64,000 bases of DNA from Marseilla massiliensis (GTDB lineage: Bacteria > Bacteroidota > Bacteroidia > Bacteroidales > Bacteroidaceae), in the NCBI RefSeq assembly GCF_016899955.1, contig NZ_JACJJL010000016.1, positions 1-64,000 on the forward strand, in the 5' to 3' direction. Below the pieces are notes generated by a model that was given only the letters and a program-made list of their open reading frames with translations, did not search any database and had not been told where the DNA came from. This document shows, in pieces, positions 12,553-21,844 of this stretch (the first letter of the stretch is position 1; the number at the start of each line of letters is the position of its first letter). Position numbers and translations under genes: made by a program.

Positions 12553-12891
12553 CTAAAAATAAACCGAACGTGGGCCGGTTGGCGAAAAAATTATCGGCAT
12601 GCAGGAAAATACGGAGAATGGTATTTTTTCATGACAACACAGGGGTCGCGGCGCAATACGGGCCGTCTGACACTGCCAAAACGGCCATACAGCGGGGCGA
12701 AACGGGCCTTGCGGCCGTCACGAATGGCCCGTTTGGCAGGGCTATAAAGCAAGGCTACGCCAACGCCCTGGCGCTCAGCGCCTTGACGTCAGGCGCGCCA
12801 TCATGGCCATAATATGTCGCAAATCGTTACAAAATGCGTCCCCCGCCACTAAAATTTGCACGATTGATGCTTGCGTTCTGACTATTTTGAT
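12553..12891. other. 339-bp divergent gap
   Basis: This gap between divergent promoters holds repeat array B at 12653-12740 and no gene that I can support. Confidence 0.6.
12653..12740. repeat. 22-bp dyad repeat array B (4 units)
   Basis: Four contiguous units start at 12653, 12675, 12697 and 12719, with cores ACGGGCCGT, ACGGCCAT, ACGGGCCTT and TGGCCCGTT. A further degenerate unit (12631-12652) may precede them. The 22-bp phase is exact throughout. Confidence 0.8.
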
Positions 12892-12899
12892 TAACTTTG
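12892..12899 (+). promoter_or_regulatory. -7 promoter element for alpha/beta hydrolase
   Basis: TAACTTTG fits TAnnTTTG; it lies 98 bases before the hydrolase start codon. A good TTTG partner is not evident (TTGC at 12871). Confidence 0.55.
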
Positions 12900-12996
12900 C
12901 AGTAGCCCACGCTGCTGCCTGTCGGTGTGATCGCGCCGCCACGGGGCAGAGGCCGGGCTGCACTACCGCATATTACAGACTAAAACGACCACAGCG

Positions 12997-14196
12997 ATGA
13001 ACAAAGGATTGATGTGCCTGGCCCTGGCAACGGCCATGGCCGCCGCGACGGCAACAGGTGCTTATGCACAGAAGAAGAAGTTGCAGAAGCGCGAAAACTA
13101 TGAGTTTACGTTCGACCTGCCGCGATATGTCGAAGAGCTGAAGACCGAACTGACCTACCCGCTCGCATGGGGCAACAGCCCGATTGGCGACTTCGGCGAG
13201 TGGAAAAAGGCGGCACGGGCCAAGGTGCTGGAATGCATGATGACCCCGCCGCGCAGGGCCGCGTCGTTCGACATGAAGGTGGTGGGCGAAGAGCGGCGCG
13301 ACGGCTATACGGCGCGCAAGCTGATGTTCAACGTCAACGGATACTCGCGGGTGACAGCCTACCTGCTGGTGCCCGACGGCAAGGGCCCTTTCCCGGCCAT
13401 CAACGCCCTGCACGACCACGGCGGCCACCTGTACATAGGCAAGGAAAAGATGATTCGGCCGTTTGATGTCGACTCGGCCGTGATAAAAGACGCCGACCAG
13501 TGGGCTGCCAACCTGTATGAAGGGCAGTATGTGGGCGACTACCTTGCCCGCCACGGCTATGTGGTATTCTCAATCGACGCACCCATGTGGGGCGAGCGGG
13601 GCCGCGAAGAGGGCGTTGACAGGAGCAAGTATGACATCATTGCCGGCAACATGATGATGCTGGGCCGCGACCTCAGCGCCTTCATGACTTACGACGACAT
13701 GAGCTCAACCGACTTCCTTGCCACGCTGCCCGAGGTAGACAAGGACAGGATTGGGTGCATGGGCTGCTCGATGGGAGCCTACAGGGCGTGGATGCTCTCG
13801 GCCCTGAGCGACAAGGTAAGGGCCGGCGCCGCGGTGTGCTGGATGACAACCACCGACGTGCAAATGTCGGTTAAGGACAAGAAACGCGAATACGGAGGCT
13901 TTGCAAACTGCATTCCCGGCCTGCGCCAATACCTTGACTACCCGCACATTGCGAGCTTGGCCTGTCCCAAGCCCATGCTGTTTGTCAACGGCACCAAAGA
14001 CCACCTGTTTCCCATCGACGGCGTTGAGAAATCGTTTGCCATAATGCACGACGTGTGGAAGAGCCAGGGGGCCGACGACAAACTGGCCACCGAGATTTGG
14101 CAGGTGCCCCACTCTTGCGGCAGGGCCATACAGGAGCGCGTGCTCCGCTTCTTCGACAGTGAACTGAAAAATGGCGGCGGCAACACTGCGAGATGA
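12997..14196 (+). CDS. secreted alpha/beta hydrolase (dienelactone/acetyl xylan esterase type)
   Basis: The gene encodes a 399-residue exported serine hydrolase. A signal peptide ends near TGAYAQ (about residue 25). The nucleophile elbow is GCSMGA (about residue 252), preceded by an oxyanion-type HDHGGH segment; LFVNGTKDHLFP carries the probable catalytic Asp and PHSCGR the probable His. The length and motifs resemble the large alpha/beta hydrolases of Bacteroidetes that act as carbohydrate esterases or on plant-derived esters. Its neighbours are other glycan enzymes. The substrate is not determined. Confidence 0.82.
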   Translation: MNKGLMCLALATAMAAATATGAYAQKKKLQKRENYEFTFDLPRYVEELKTELTYPLAWGNSPIGDFGEWKKAARAKVLECMMTPPRRAASFDMKVVGEERRDGYTARKLMFNVNGYSRVTAYLLVPDGKGPFPAINALHDHGGHLYIGKEKMIRPFDVDSAVIKDADQWAANLYEGQYVGDYLARHGYVVFSIDAPMWGERGREEGVDRSKYDIIAGNMMMLGRDLSAFMTYDDMSSTDFLATLPEVDKDRIGCMGCSMGAYRAWMLSALSDKVRAGAAVCWMTTTDVQMSVKDKKREYGGFANCIPGLRQYLDYPHIASLACPKPMLFVNGTKDHLFPIDGVEKSFAIMHDVWKSQGADDKLATEIWQVPHSCGRAIQERVLRFFDSELKNGGGNTAR

Positions 14197-14234
14197 GCCG
14201 GGCCGGGCGCATGGCTACACCATGATACAACAAG

Positions 14235-14283
14235 ACGGCGCAACACCGCCGGGCGTTACAGACAGCCCGCAGTGTTGCGCCGT
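14235..14283. terminator. bidirectional hairpin between convergent genes
   Basis: A 12-bp perfect outer stem (14235-14246 with 14272-14283) with further inner GC pairing lies between the convergent hydrolase and SDR genes. Confidence 0.7.
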
Positions 14284-14309
14284 TACCGTTGGGGCCGGCC
14301 GGAAGACGG

Positions 14310-15035
14310 TCAGGCCACACGCATGCGCCTCCAAAGCCAGTCGGGTATAAGCCGCCACAAGGCTGTGACCACGGCCCAACGCCAGTCGATGACCACGCGG
14401 TGCCTGCGCCTGTAGACAGCACGCACAGCCATGCGGGCCACGGCCTCGGGTCTCATCAGCATGGGATAGCGCGGCGAGTCGCCGAGCAGGGCCGTGGCCA
14501 CAAAGCCCGGCCTGATGTCGGTAAACGAGATGTCGAGGTGGCGCATGGCCGCAAGCTGCTCGAGCGATTGCATGTATGTGTTCTGAAAAGCCTTCGTGGC
14601 CGAGTATGCCGGGGCCGCCCCGAGGCCCTTGGTGCCGGCCACCGAGGTGATGGCGGCTATCTGCCCTCCTCCGTTGGCTGCCATGTAGCGGAATGCCTCG
14701 CCCACCATGCGCACAAAGCCAAGGGCGTTGGTAGCTACAGTTGCCGTCTCGATGGTCTCGTCGAGCTCTCCGTTTTGCTTGCCTATGCCCGACGACATGA
14801 AAAACAAATCCATGCCGCCCACCCTGTCTGCCAGCCGCCTCAGCCCGGAGGCCGCGTCGGTCGACGTCACGTCGATGGCCTCGGCCTCGACCATGCCGGG
14901 CGCCGACGACTGCAAGGCCTGCAGCAAATCGAAACGACGGGCGGCGATACCTATGCGCCACCCGTCGTTGATCAATATCTTGGCAACCTCGTAGCCCAAG
15001 CCCGATGAAGCCCCGATAATTATTGCCTTCTTCAT
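14310..15035 (-). CDS. short-chain dehydrogenase/reductase
   Basis: The gene encodes a 241-residue classical SDR with the nucleotide-binding motif GASSGLG at residues 8-14 and the catalytic YSATK. The expected NAG-type strand reads ATNALGF. NADP preference is suggested by AARRF after the second strand. It overlaps the end of the GH105 gene by 4 bases (ATGA), so it is translationally coupled to it and may act on a sugar-derived product, but SDR substrates cannot be read from sequence. The C-terminus is hydrophobic and basic (ALWRLIPDWLWRRMRVA), suggesting membrane association. Confidence 0.87.
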   Translation of the reverse strand: MKKAIIIGASSGLGYEVAKILINDGWRIGIAARRFDLLQALQSSAPGMVEAEAIDVTSTDAASGLRRLADRVGGMDLFFMSSGIGKQNGELDETIETATVATNALGFVRMVGEAFRYMAANGGGQIAAITSVAGTKGLGAAPAYSATKAFQNTYMQSLEQLAAMRHLDISFTDIRPGFVATALLGDSPRYPMLMRPEAVARMAVRAVYRRRHRVVIDWRWAVVTALWRLIPDWLWRRMRVA

Positions 15036-17350
15036 TTTATCTCAACCGTCAATGGGGTCTTGATGCCGGCCAGGGCCGAGTTGACACGCTCCTGCCATTC
15101 TGCCTGGCTGCGGCAATCATACTTGCTCCATGCCGAACCGAAGTAGTAGGTGTACTTCTGGCCGCTCTTGTAGTTGCCCACAATGCCGAGGGCATGGCCC
15201 GCATTGCCGTTGACTGGGTTGGCGTTCATCACCTTCTTCGTCTGACTAACGCCATTGGGGAAGAGCGTTGCCACGTATATCTGGAAGTTCTGTCCGGCAG
15301 GGTTGTCGGTCGGGTCGGCATACTGAATGTAGTCGGCGCCCATCACTACATTGTCTACATCCTCAGAGTGAAGCACGACTCCCGTGGCAAGGTCGGCCGG
15401 CACGGTGAGCCCGTCGTACCAAACGGTCATCTTGTTGAAGTTGGAGTTCTTGTCGAGGCTCAGTATACGGTTCTCGACAACGTTGGCATCGGTCTTATAC
15501 TTCGACGGGTTGTACACCAGTTTCACGGTGAAGCGCAACGGGCCGTTGTCAAGAATCTCGTAATCCTTGTAGCAGTACGGGAACACTATGTTGTCGCCGT
15601 CTATCAATGCAGGCGTGCCGCAGCCCAAGGTGGGGCCCACCTTGTAGCAGTCGAGTCCGTTGCCCTGGTCGTAATGATATGTGGTGGCCATCTCGAGAGC
15701 CTTTGCCGCGTCGGGGTCGGTCTTCTTCAGCTGGGCAATCTTGGCCTTGCTGGTGTCCTCGATGTAATAGCGTTGCTCAACCACGAGCTCCGGGGTGTTC
15801 TTCACCCAGACATCGTTACCGAACGACTTCTCCCCCGTGCGCTGCAGTGCCGGGCCGTAGCAACGGTATGCCGCACGGTCGTTCTCCCAAGCGATGTCGT
15901 CAACGCGCTCCGGGTACATGCGGCCGTAGCATGTGTTTACAAATGTCTTCGGGGTGCCCTTCTTGAACGTAAACACGGCTGTTCCATTCGGACGCACGGC
16001 AGCATCGATGAGCACCTTGCCGTCGTAAGTTATCTGGTAAGGCACTTGCTGGCCCACAGCATTGTAAACCTGGAACTGCCTGCCGCCGCTGATGCCGAGC
16101 TTGGCAAACACGGTCTTAGCGTCGAGCTCTACCACCTCCTGGCGGAAAGAACCGAGCGTGTTGGTGACGTTTACCGTAAACTGCACGGGTGTAGCTGGCA
16201 TTACGCTGCCGTCATCATACCTTACCTTCTCGCAGGCAGCCAGCAGGAAGGCCCCCGTACCGAAGTTGGTGACGTTGGCGGCTGTCAGTTTCTGGCCTTT
16301 CACGGCCTTCTCGCCGATGGGCTGCACGTAGCCCACAGAGCCGTCGTCTTGCAGAGCGACAGTAGAAAGATACGTCCATGCCTTGTCGGCCACAGGGCCG
16401 TATACGGCACGGTCGAGCAAACCGTGGTTCATTCCCCACAGCAGGCCATAGGCAAAAAATGCCGTTCCGCTTGTCTCGGGGCCTTCGGCCTGCTTGGCGT
16501 CGAGCATGGAGCGGGTCCAGTAGCCATCTTCCTGCTGGCACTTGCTGACGGCGTCGGCCAACTGACGGAAACGCTCTACGAAGAAAGCCCTGTGCCGGTA
16601 GCTCTCGGGCATGTCGGCAATGACCTTAGCCAGGCCAGCCAGCGCCCAACCGTTGCCACGAGCCCAGAAGTCTTTCTTGCCCTCGTCGGTCTTGTGTGCA
16701 GGGTAGATGTACTTGGCATCACGGAAATACAGGTGCTCGTCTTTGTCGAACATGAGGTCGTCGGCATACTTGAAGTTGGCGTAAAGCTTGTCGAGATACA
16801 TCACGTCGCCGGTCGCATTGTACATCTTTGTCATCACCGGCATCACCATGTAGAGCGCGTCAATCCACCACCAGAAGTCGTTTTGCGACATGGAAGCCTC
16901 GCGGCCCATCACCTCCTTGGCACGTGCAATCTTGTAGGGGTCGGGGTTCATGGCATACATGTCGAGGTAAGTCTGGAAGCAAATCTGCCAGTCGCCGAAG
17001 AGAACATGCTGCTGGTCTTCGCCATACGTCTTGTATTGCCACTTCGACGGGTCTTGCTCCGTGGCACCGCTCCATTTGTTGTGGCGCGCCCACTTGTCGC
17101 TATACTCAAGATACTTGGCGTTGCCGGTGAGCTTGTATGCCTCCATGTTGCCGGTAAAATAGGCTGCATTGTCCCAGAAAGCGTTCACTTCGGGCTTGTT
17201 GGCAGTCTGCCAATGGGTGTTCACCTTGTCAATGATCTCAATCGTAGACAGCTGTTTTTCAGCCTTTTTCTTCTTGGCCTTGGCCCCTGCCGATGCGGGT
17301 ATGAGCATCAGCGCGGCGGCCATCACACTCAGAATCTGTTTTTTTTCCAT
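15032..17350 (-). CDS. GH105 unsaturated glucuronyl/galacturonyl hydrolase fused to DUF4861
   Basis: The gene encodes a 772-residue exported two-domain enzyme. After a signal peptide (ILSVMAAALMLIPASAGAKA), residues of about 40-385 form a GH88/GH105 (alpha/alpha)6 barrel with NDFWWWIDALYM and DFWARGNGWALAGL, the usual aromatic and catalytic regions that hydrolyse unsaturated uronic acids left by pectate or rhamnogalacturonan lyases. Residues of about 390-770 form a DUF4861 domain, homologous to the stand-alone protein at 21845. I use the ATG at 17350, which begins the signal peptide, rather than the one 10 codons upstream. It overlaps the SDR gene and lies 46 bases after the S9 peptidase, so a three-gene operon is likely. 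Confidence 0.88.
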   Translation of the reverse strand: MEKKQILSVMAAALMLIPASAGAKAKKKKAEKQLSTIEIIDKVNTHWQTANKPEVNAFWDNAAYFTGNMEAYKLTGNAKYLEYSDKWARHNKWSGATEQDPSKWQYKTYGEDQQHVLFGDWQICFQTYLDMYAMNPDPYKIARAKEVMGREASMSQNDFWWWIDALYMVMPVMTKMYNATGDVMYLDKLYANFKYADDLMFDKDEHLYFRDAKYIYPAHKTDEGKKDFWARGNGWALAGLAKVIADMPESYRHRAFFVERFRQLADAVSKCQQEDGYWTRSMLDAKQAEGPETSGTAFFAYGLLWGMNHGLLDRAVYGPVADKAWTYLSTVALQDDGSVGYVQPIGEKAVKGQKLTAANVTNFGTGAFLLAACEKVRYDDGSVMPATPVQFTVNVTNTLGSFRQEVVELDAKTVFAKLGISGGRQFQVYNAVGQQVPYQITYDGKVLIDAAVRPNGTAVFTFKKGTPKTFVNTCYGRMYPERVDDIAWENDRAAYRCYGPALQRTGEKSFGNDVWVKNTPELVVEQRYYIEDTSKAKIAQLKKTDPDAAKALEMATTYHYDQGNGLDCYKVGPTLGCGTPALIDGDNIVFPYCYKDYEILDNGPLRFTVKLVYNPSKYKTDANVVENRILSLDKNSNFNKMTVWYDGLTVPADLATGVVLHSEDVDNVVMGADYIQYADPTDNPAGQNFQIYVATLFPNGVSQTKKVMNANPVNGNAGHALGIVGNYKSGQKYTYYFGSAWSKYDCRSQAEWQERVNSALAGIKTPLTVEIK

Positions 17351-17396
17351 TATAGATATAGTTTTACTGTAATTCGCCATTTTCGTTACACCACAC

Positions 17397-19604
17397 TCAT
17401 TTCATCTCGGCATTGAAGAAGTTGACTATCTGCCGGAACAGGTGATTGCGGGTGTTGCCCCCGTAGATGCTGTGATTGCGGTTGGTGTATATGTTTTCCT
17501 TGAAGTCCTTGTCTGCCTGCACGAGGGCCTCTGTGTACTCGGCAGTGTTCTGGAAATGCACATTGTCGTCGGCCAGCCCGTGGCAGATGAGCAACGCGCC
17601 GCTGAGCTTGTCGACCCGCGCCATTGGGTTCACCTCGTCATAGCCAGAAGGATTCTCTTTCGGGGTGCGCATGTAACGCTCCGAGTAAACCGTGTCGTAG
17701 TAGCGCCAGCTTGTGGGCGGGGCCACCGCCACGCCTGCACGGAACACCGGCCGCCCCTCGCTCATGCTCATGAGCGTGTTCCAGCCGCCGTAGCTCCAGC
17801 CCCATATGCCTATGCGGTTCTTGTCTACATAGGGCTGGCTGCCCAGCCACAATGCGGTCTCAACCTGGTCTTTGGCCTCGAGTTCGCCCAGGCGCAGGTA
17901 GGTGCATTTCTCAAACTCGGCACCACGGCCGCCCGTTCCGCGACCGTCGACGCACACTACGATATACCCCTGTTGCGCCATGTACTGCTCAAGCAAGGCC
18001 CCCTGGCCGCACATGCCAATGTTCCAGCTGTTGAGCACCTGCTGGTTGCCGGGGCCGCCATACTGATACATTATGACAGGATAGCGCCTTGAAGCGTCGA
18101 AACCTGCCGGCTTGACCATCCACCCGTTGAGTTTCACGCCCTCGGAGGTGGTAAACGAGAACAGCTCGCGTGTGCCGAGGTCGTAGGCGGCGAGCTTCTC
18201 CTTGAGCCCCTTGTTGTCTACCAGCGTTGAGAGCACCTTGCCGGAGTTGTTGTTAAGCGTATATACCACCGGGGTGTTTATGTCGCTCCATGTGTTGATG
18301 AAGTATTTGTAACCGGCGCTGAACGTAGCGCTGTTGTATCCCTCGCGGGCCGTGAGGCGCTCGGTCTTGCCATTCTGGTGGGCCACATACACCTGCTTGT
18401 CTTGCGGCCCGAGCTCGTTGGCGGCATAGTATACGTCGCCCGTGGCCTCGTCGTAGCCGTAGACATCGGTGACCTCATAATTGCCGCGGGTTACCCGGCG
18501 CTTGAGCTGGCCGCCGAGCGTGTAGAGGTAGAGGTGCATATGGCCGTCGCGGTCGCTGGGCATGAGTATATGCCTGTCTGTAATCTTTATGTTGGCCATG
18601 GCTTCCTCCTTGAAATACTTGTCAACCTTGTCTTGTATTACCAGCTGGCATACGGTGGAGAGAGGGTTGGCCATGTATATAGACAGGTTGTCTTGGTGGC
18701 GGTTCAGTGTGAATATGGCCACCTTCGTGGGGTCGCTCGTCATCTTTATGCGCGGAATGTAGCCGTCGGCATCGAGGGGCAACTGCATCTTGCGCGTCTG
18801 CCTCGACTTTATGTCGTAGCTGTAGACGGCCACCTTAGAGTTTTCGCCCCCTGCCATGGGATACTTATACGAATAGAACCCGGGATAATCGGCATATTCG
18901 TCCATAGACGGGTTTGAGCCCTTGAACATCTGCATTGAATACTCCTTGACAGCCGACTCGTCGTAACGGATCCAGCAAATCTGCTTGCTGTCGGCAGTGA
19001 ACACCATGCTGCTGTTGGTGGCAAACTCCTCCTCGTTCACCCAGTCGGGTATTCCGTTTATCACTTCGTTGCGCTTGCCGTCCTTGGTCACCTGGCTCTC
19101 GGCATTGTCATAGAGCAACTTGACGAGGAAGATGTTGTTGTCTCGCACAAAGGCAATCTGGTTGCCGTCGGGCGAGAATATGGGAGTCTGCTGCGGCCCG
19201 CCGTCAGACAGGGGCACTACCGAGCTGTTGCCTAACGTGTAGATATAGTATTCTGCCGTGAACGAACGGCGGTAGATGCGTTTTGTATGCGTCTGGATGA
19301 GCATCCGCCTGCCGTCGGGGCTCATCACATATCCGTCTATGGAACCAATGTTGGCGCCCCTGACAACGTTGGCATCGAATATGACCCCAACCTGCTTGCC
19401 GGTCTTGAAAGAGTACTTGACGACCTGTTTGCCGTCTTTACTTATCTGCGCATACGTCTCACCGTCGGCCATTGGCTCGACGCGGGTAAGCGCCTCGCCT
19501 GCAAAGTCGCCGCCGGCCACAGCCTTAAGGTCGAGCCGCTCGCCGGCAAGCATGGCCGACGCCGCAAACAGCAACGTTGCACACAAAACTGCCATTCTTT
19601 TCAT
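17397..19604 (-). CDS. S9 family prolyl peptidase (DPP-IV type)
   Basis: The gene encodes a 735-residue exported serine peptidase: a signal peptide (about residues 1-20), an N-terminal DPP-IV-type beta-propeller, and a C-terminal alpha/beta hydrolase domain with nucleophile GWSYGG, Asp in HGLADDNVHF and His in NRNHSI. The length matches dipeptidyl peptidase IV or prolyl tripeptidyl peptidase of Bacteroidetes, which remove Xaa-Pro units from oligopeptides in the periplasm. It is first in a probable operon with the GH105 and SDR genes, an odd functional mix. Specificity between di- and tripeptidyl release is unresolved. Confidence 0.9.
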   Translation of the reverse strand: MKRMAVLCATLLFAASAMLAGERLDLKAVAGGDFAGEALTRVEPMADGETYAQISKDGKQVVKYSFKTGKQVGVIFDANVVRGANIGSIDGYVMSPDGRRMLIQTHTKRIYRRSFTAEYYIYTLGNSSVVPLSDGGPQQTPIFSPDGNQIAFVRDNNIFLVKLLYDNAESQVTKDGKRNEVINGIPDWVNEEEFATNSSMVFTADSKQICWIRYDESAVKEYSMQMFKGSNPSMDEYADYPGFYSYKYPMAGGENSKVAVYSYDIKSRQTRKMQLPLDADGYIPRIKMTSDPTKVAIFTLNRHQDNLSIYMANPLSTVCQLVIQDKVDKYFKEEAMANIKITDRHILMPSDRDGHMHLYLYTLGGQLKRRVTRGNYEVTDVYGYDEATGDVYYAANELGPQDKQVYVAHQNGKTERLTAREGYNSATFSAGYKYFINTWSDINTPVVYTLNNNSGKVLSTLVDNKGLKEKLAAYDLGTRELFSFTTSEGVKLNGWMVKPAGFDASRRYPVIMYQYGGPGNQQVLNSWNIGMCGQGALLEQYMAQQGYIVVCVDGRGTGGRGAEFEKCTYLRLGELEAKDQVETALWLGSQPYVDKNRIGIWGWSYGGWNTLMSMSEGRPVFRAGVAVAPPTSWRYYDTVYSERYMRTPKENPSGYDEVNPMARVDKLSGALLICHGLADDNVHFQNTAEYTEALVQADKDFKENIYTNRNHSIYGGNTRNHLFRQIVNFFNAEMK

Positions 19605-19635
19605 TTCTGAGTTTGGTTTATACTTAAATAATGGG

Positions 19636-19643
19636 CAAAGTTA
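19636..19643 (-). promoter_or_regulatory. -7 promoter element for S9 peptidase operon
   Basis: The minus strand reads TAACTTTG, 31 bases before the peptidase start. It sits back-to-back with the promoter of the radical SAM gene. Confidence 0.6.
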
Positions 19644-19656
19644 TACATTATTTTCG

Positions 19657-19664
19657 TAAATTTG
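19657..19664 (+). promoter_or_regulatory. -7 promoter element for radical SAM gene
   Basis: TAAATTTG (TAnnTTTG) lies 22 bases before the start codon. Confidence 0.65.
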
Positions 19665-19686
19665 CATTCCGATTGTTTTAAATAAT

Positions 19687-20601
19687 ATGAATAACCAGCT
19701 ATATAACGACTACGGCACATGGATTCGCACGGTGTTTCCATACCGCGTGCAGAAGATTTCGGTAGACGCTGGCTTCTCGTGCCCCAACCGAGACGGGAGC
19801 ATTGGCAGCGGTGGATGCACCTTCTGTGACAACAACACGTTCAACCCGCCATACTGCAACCCTGCCCACACCATAGCGGCACAGCTGGAAGCAGGCAAGG
19901 CTTTCTTTGCGCGCAAATACCCGGAAATGAGATACCTGGCTTATTTCCAGGCATATACCAACACTTACGCCCAGCCGTTGGAACGGCTGAAAAGGATGTA
20001 CGACGAGGCGCTGTCGGTAGACGGGGTGGTTGGGCTGGTCATCGGCACGCGGCCCGACTGCGTGACCGGCAGCCTGCTCGACTATATGGGCGAGCTTGCC
20101 AGGCAGGTCTTTGTCACCGTTGAATACGGCATCGAGTCGGCCAACGACGCCACGCTGGCGGCCATAAACAGAGGCCACGACTTTGAATGCGCTCGACGGG
20201 CAGTGGCCGAAACGGCGGAAAGGGGCATCACCACCGGTGCCCACGTCATCTTGGGCCTGCCCGGCGAAGGACGCGAAGAAAGCCTGAGGCAGGCACCCAT
20301 AGTCTCGTCGCTCGACATCGACGTGCTGAAGATACACCAACTGCAGATAATAAAAGGCACGAAGATGGCCGAAGAATATGCCCGCAAACCGTTTCACACC
20401 TACTCGGCCGAAGAATATATAGAACTGATAGCAAGTTATCTGCAAAGGATAAGGGCAGACCTGGTTGTCGAGAGGTTCACCTCGCAGTCGCCGCAAGGAA
20501 TGGTCATCGCACCAAAATGGGGGCTGAAGAACCATGAGTTTGCCAACCTGCTTGTAAACTACATGCGGAAGAACGGCATAAGGCAGGGGCAACTCGCATG
20601 A
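19687..20601 (+). CDS. TIGR01212-family radical SAM protein (YhcC-like)
   Basis: The gene encodes a 304-residue protein with the YhcC-type cysteine cluster: Cys in FSCPNRDG followed by CTFC, giving the C-x10-C-x2-C spacing of this family, and a DCV-x-GS region after the GTRP motif. YhcC-type proteins are radical SAM enzymes of uncertain reaction, conserved across bacteria. The conserved PYRVQKISVDAGFSCPNRDG start supports the ATG at 19687. It is a single-gene unit with a short leader, ending before a strong hairpin. Confidence 0.9.
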   Translation: MNNQLYNDYGTWIRTVFPYRVQKISVDAGFSCPNRDGSIGSGGCTFCDNNTFNPPYCNPAHTIAAQLEAGKAFFARKYPEMRYLAYFQAYTNTYAQPLERLKRMYDEALSVDGVVGLVIGTRPDCVTGSLLDYMGELARQVFVTVEYGIESANDATLAAINRGHDFECARRAVAETAERGITTGAHVILGLPGEGREESLRQAPIVSSLDIDVLKIHQLQIIKGTKMAEEYARKPFHTYSAEEYIELIASYLQRIRADLVVERFTSQSPQGMVIAPKWGLKNHEFANLLVNYMRKNGIRQGQLA

Positions 20602-20710
20602 AAGGGCAAGCGACAGCCACGGCCGACAAAGCGTAACGCCCGGCAACGGGGATGGCCGGCGGCCGACATAACAGCTGGCTGAAAAAGTCAGACGCGGCGT
20701 GGATTGAATG

Positions 20711-20754
20711 CAAAGCGGGCCGTTTCGGATGGCGAAACGGCCCGCTCTATAATT
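20711..20754. repeat. 22-bp dyad repeat pair C
   Basis: Two adjoining 22-bp units start at 20711 and 20733. They carry the core in opposite orientation (CGGGCCG then CGGCCCG), so that together they make a hairpin. This is the smallest array of the family. Confidence 0.7.
20715..20747. terminator. bidirectional hairpin made from repeat units
   Basis: A perfect 14-bp stem (20715-20728 with 20734-20747, 5-nt loop) lies between convergent genes. It is built wholly of two opposed copies of the 22-bp repeat, suggesting a repeat recruited as a terminator. Confidence 0.7.
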
Positions 20755-20839
20755 GATTGAGCTACAAACTATTGCAAATGATCAGTTGAAACAATGCGTC
20801 AGACTATCTTGGTGGCACAGCGAAAGCCCGGACACCACC

Positions 20840-21643
20840 CTACTTGGCTATCGAAGCATAGTCGTTGTTGCGCAACAACGTGGCAATGGTCTCGTTTTTG
20901 TGGCGCTTCATATACCTGTCTATCATGGCTACATACGAATTCTTGAATGTGCGCTTCGACGTGACCTTGTTGACCACCCACATTATCTTGCCCATGTGAA
21001 TGTCGCAGTCTGACTGTGACATCTCCTTGTCGTGGGGCATCGGAAACTGGCTCAGTATGTAGAACATCATGCAGTCGGGCACAATCATCGAGCGCACCAT
21101 CTGCTCGCGCTGCGACTTCGGGTAGTACTTGAGATAGAGCGGATAGTCGGCCCCGAGATATTTGTCGAGGCTTATGCCGAGCGTGTTGTTGCCCACGACG
21201 ATGCTCTGGTCGAGTGCACCAATCTGCGAGTAAATCTGCGGCACGGCAATCTCGGGCACAGCCTTGCGCAGCCTGCCGAAAGCCTCGGTGAGCTCTTTGT
21301 TTATGTCATCCATGTTGGCATATTGCTGCTCTACCTCGTTAATCAGGCTCTGGAGAACAATATCCTGGTAAAACTTCAGGAACTTGGTGTTGATTTCGGG
21401 GTCGTTAACCCTGCCTATGCGCAGCACGTCCTCTATCAAGGCACGCGTCTGCATGGGATATTCCGTATTCAATTGCTGCAGTGCGGAAAAGTCGCCGGTG
21501 GTGAGATACAGGCTCTGGATGCGGTCATAACGCTCAACAACCACTTCATCCTCCGCACGGTCGCTGCCGTTCGGCTTTAGGTGCCACTCGCATCCCCACA
21601 AGGCGAGCAAGGCCAAAGCCAATATGTAATATACCTTACGCAC
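20840..21643 (-). CDS. GldB-like lipoprotein
   Basis: The gene encodes a 267-residue lipoprotein; the signal peptide ends in a lipobox-like ALLALWGC, with Cys at about residue 18. The central segment IGALDQSIVVGNNTLGISLD followed by KYLGADYPLY matches the GldB family, named for Flavobacterium gliding motility but widespread in non-gliding gut Bacteroidales. No other gld genes are near, so a gliding role is not implied. It is a single gene with its own -7 element. The cellular role is unknown; the assignment rests on motif recall. Confidence 0.78.
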   Translation of the reverse strand: MRKVYYILALALLALWGCEWHLKPNGSDRAEDEVVVERYDRIQSLYLTTGDFSALQQLNTEYPMQTRALIEDVLRIGRVNDPEINTKFLKFYQDIVLQSLINEVEQQYANMDDINKELTEAFGRLRKAVPEIAVPQIYSQIGALDQSIVVGNNTLGISLDKYLGADYPLYLKYYPKSQREQMVRSMIVPDCMMFYILSQFPMPHDKEMSQSDCDIHMGKIMWVVNKVTSKRTFKNSYVAMIDRYMKRHKNETIATLLRNNDYASIAK

Positions 21644-21679
21644 TTAGATAAATAATATTTTGTATTGTTAACTACGATG

Positions 21680-21687
21680 CAAATATA
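21680..21687 (-). promoter_or_regulatory. -7 promoter element for GldB-like gene
   Basis: The minus strand reads TATATTTG, 36 bases before the start codon, in a strongly AT-rich gap. Confidence 0.5.
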
Positions 21688-21803
21688 GCAATAAATATTT
21701 TAAAAACCTAAAATTTAAGCTAAAACAATCGAAAATCCTTGAAAAAAAAGGCGTTTTAGTAAGCAAATCAGCCAAAAACGAATAATTTCTGCGTTATTTT
21801 AAG

Positions 21804-21811
21804 TAACTTTG
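21804..21811 (+). promoter_or_regulatory. -7 promoter element for DUF4861 gene
   Basis: TAACTTTG lies 33 bases before the start codon at 21845. Confidence 0.6.
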
Positions 21812-21844
21812 TCGTGAAGGAACTAACTAATAGAACATTTCGAC

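Noticed and set aside
15023-17416. Long plus-strand open frame of 797 codons opposite the GH105 gene
   Set aside because: It is an antisense shadow: the GC-rich third codon positions of the minus-strand gene suppress stops. The minus-strand product has clear GH105 and DUF4861 motifs and a signal peptide; the antisense product resembles nothing.
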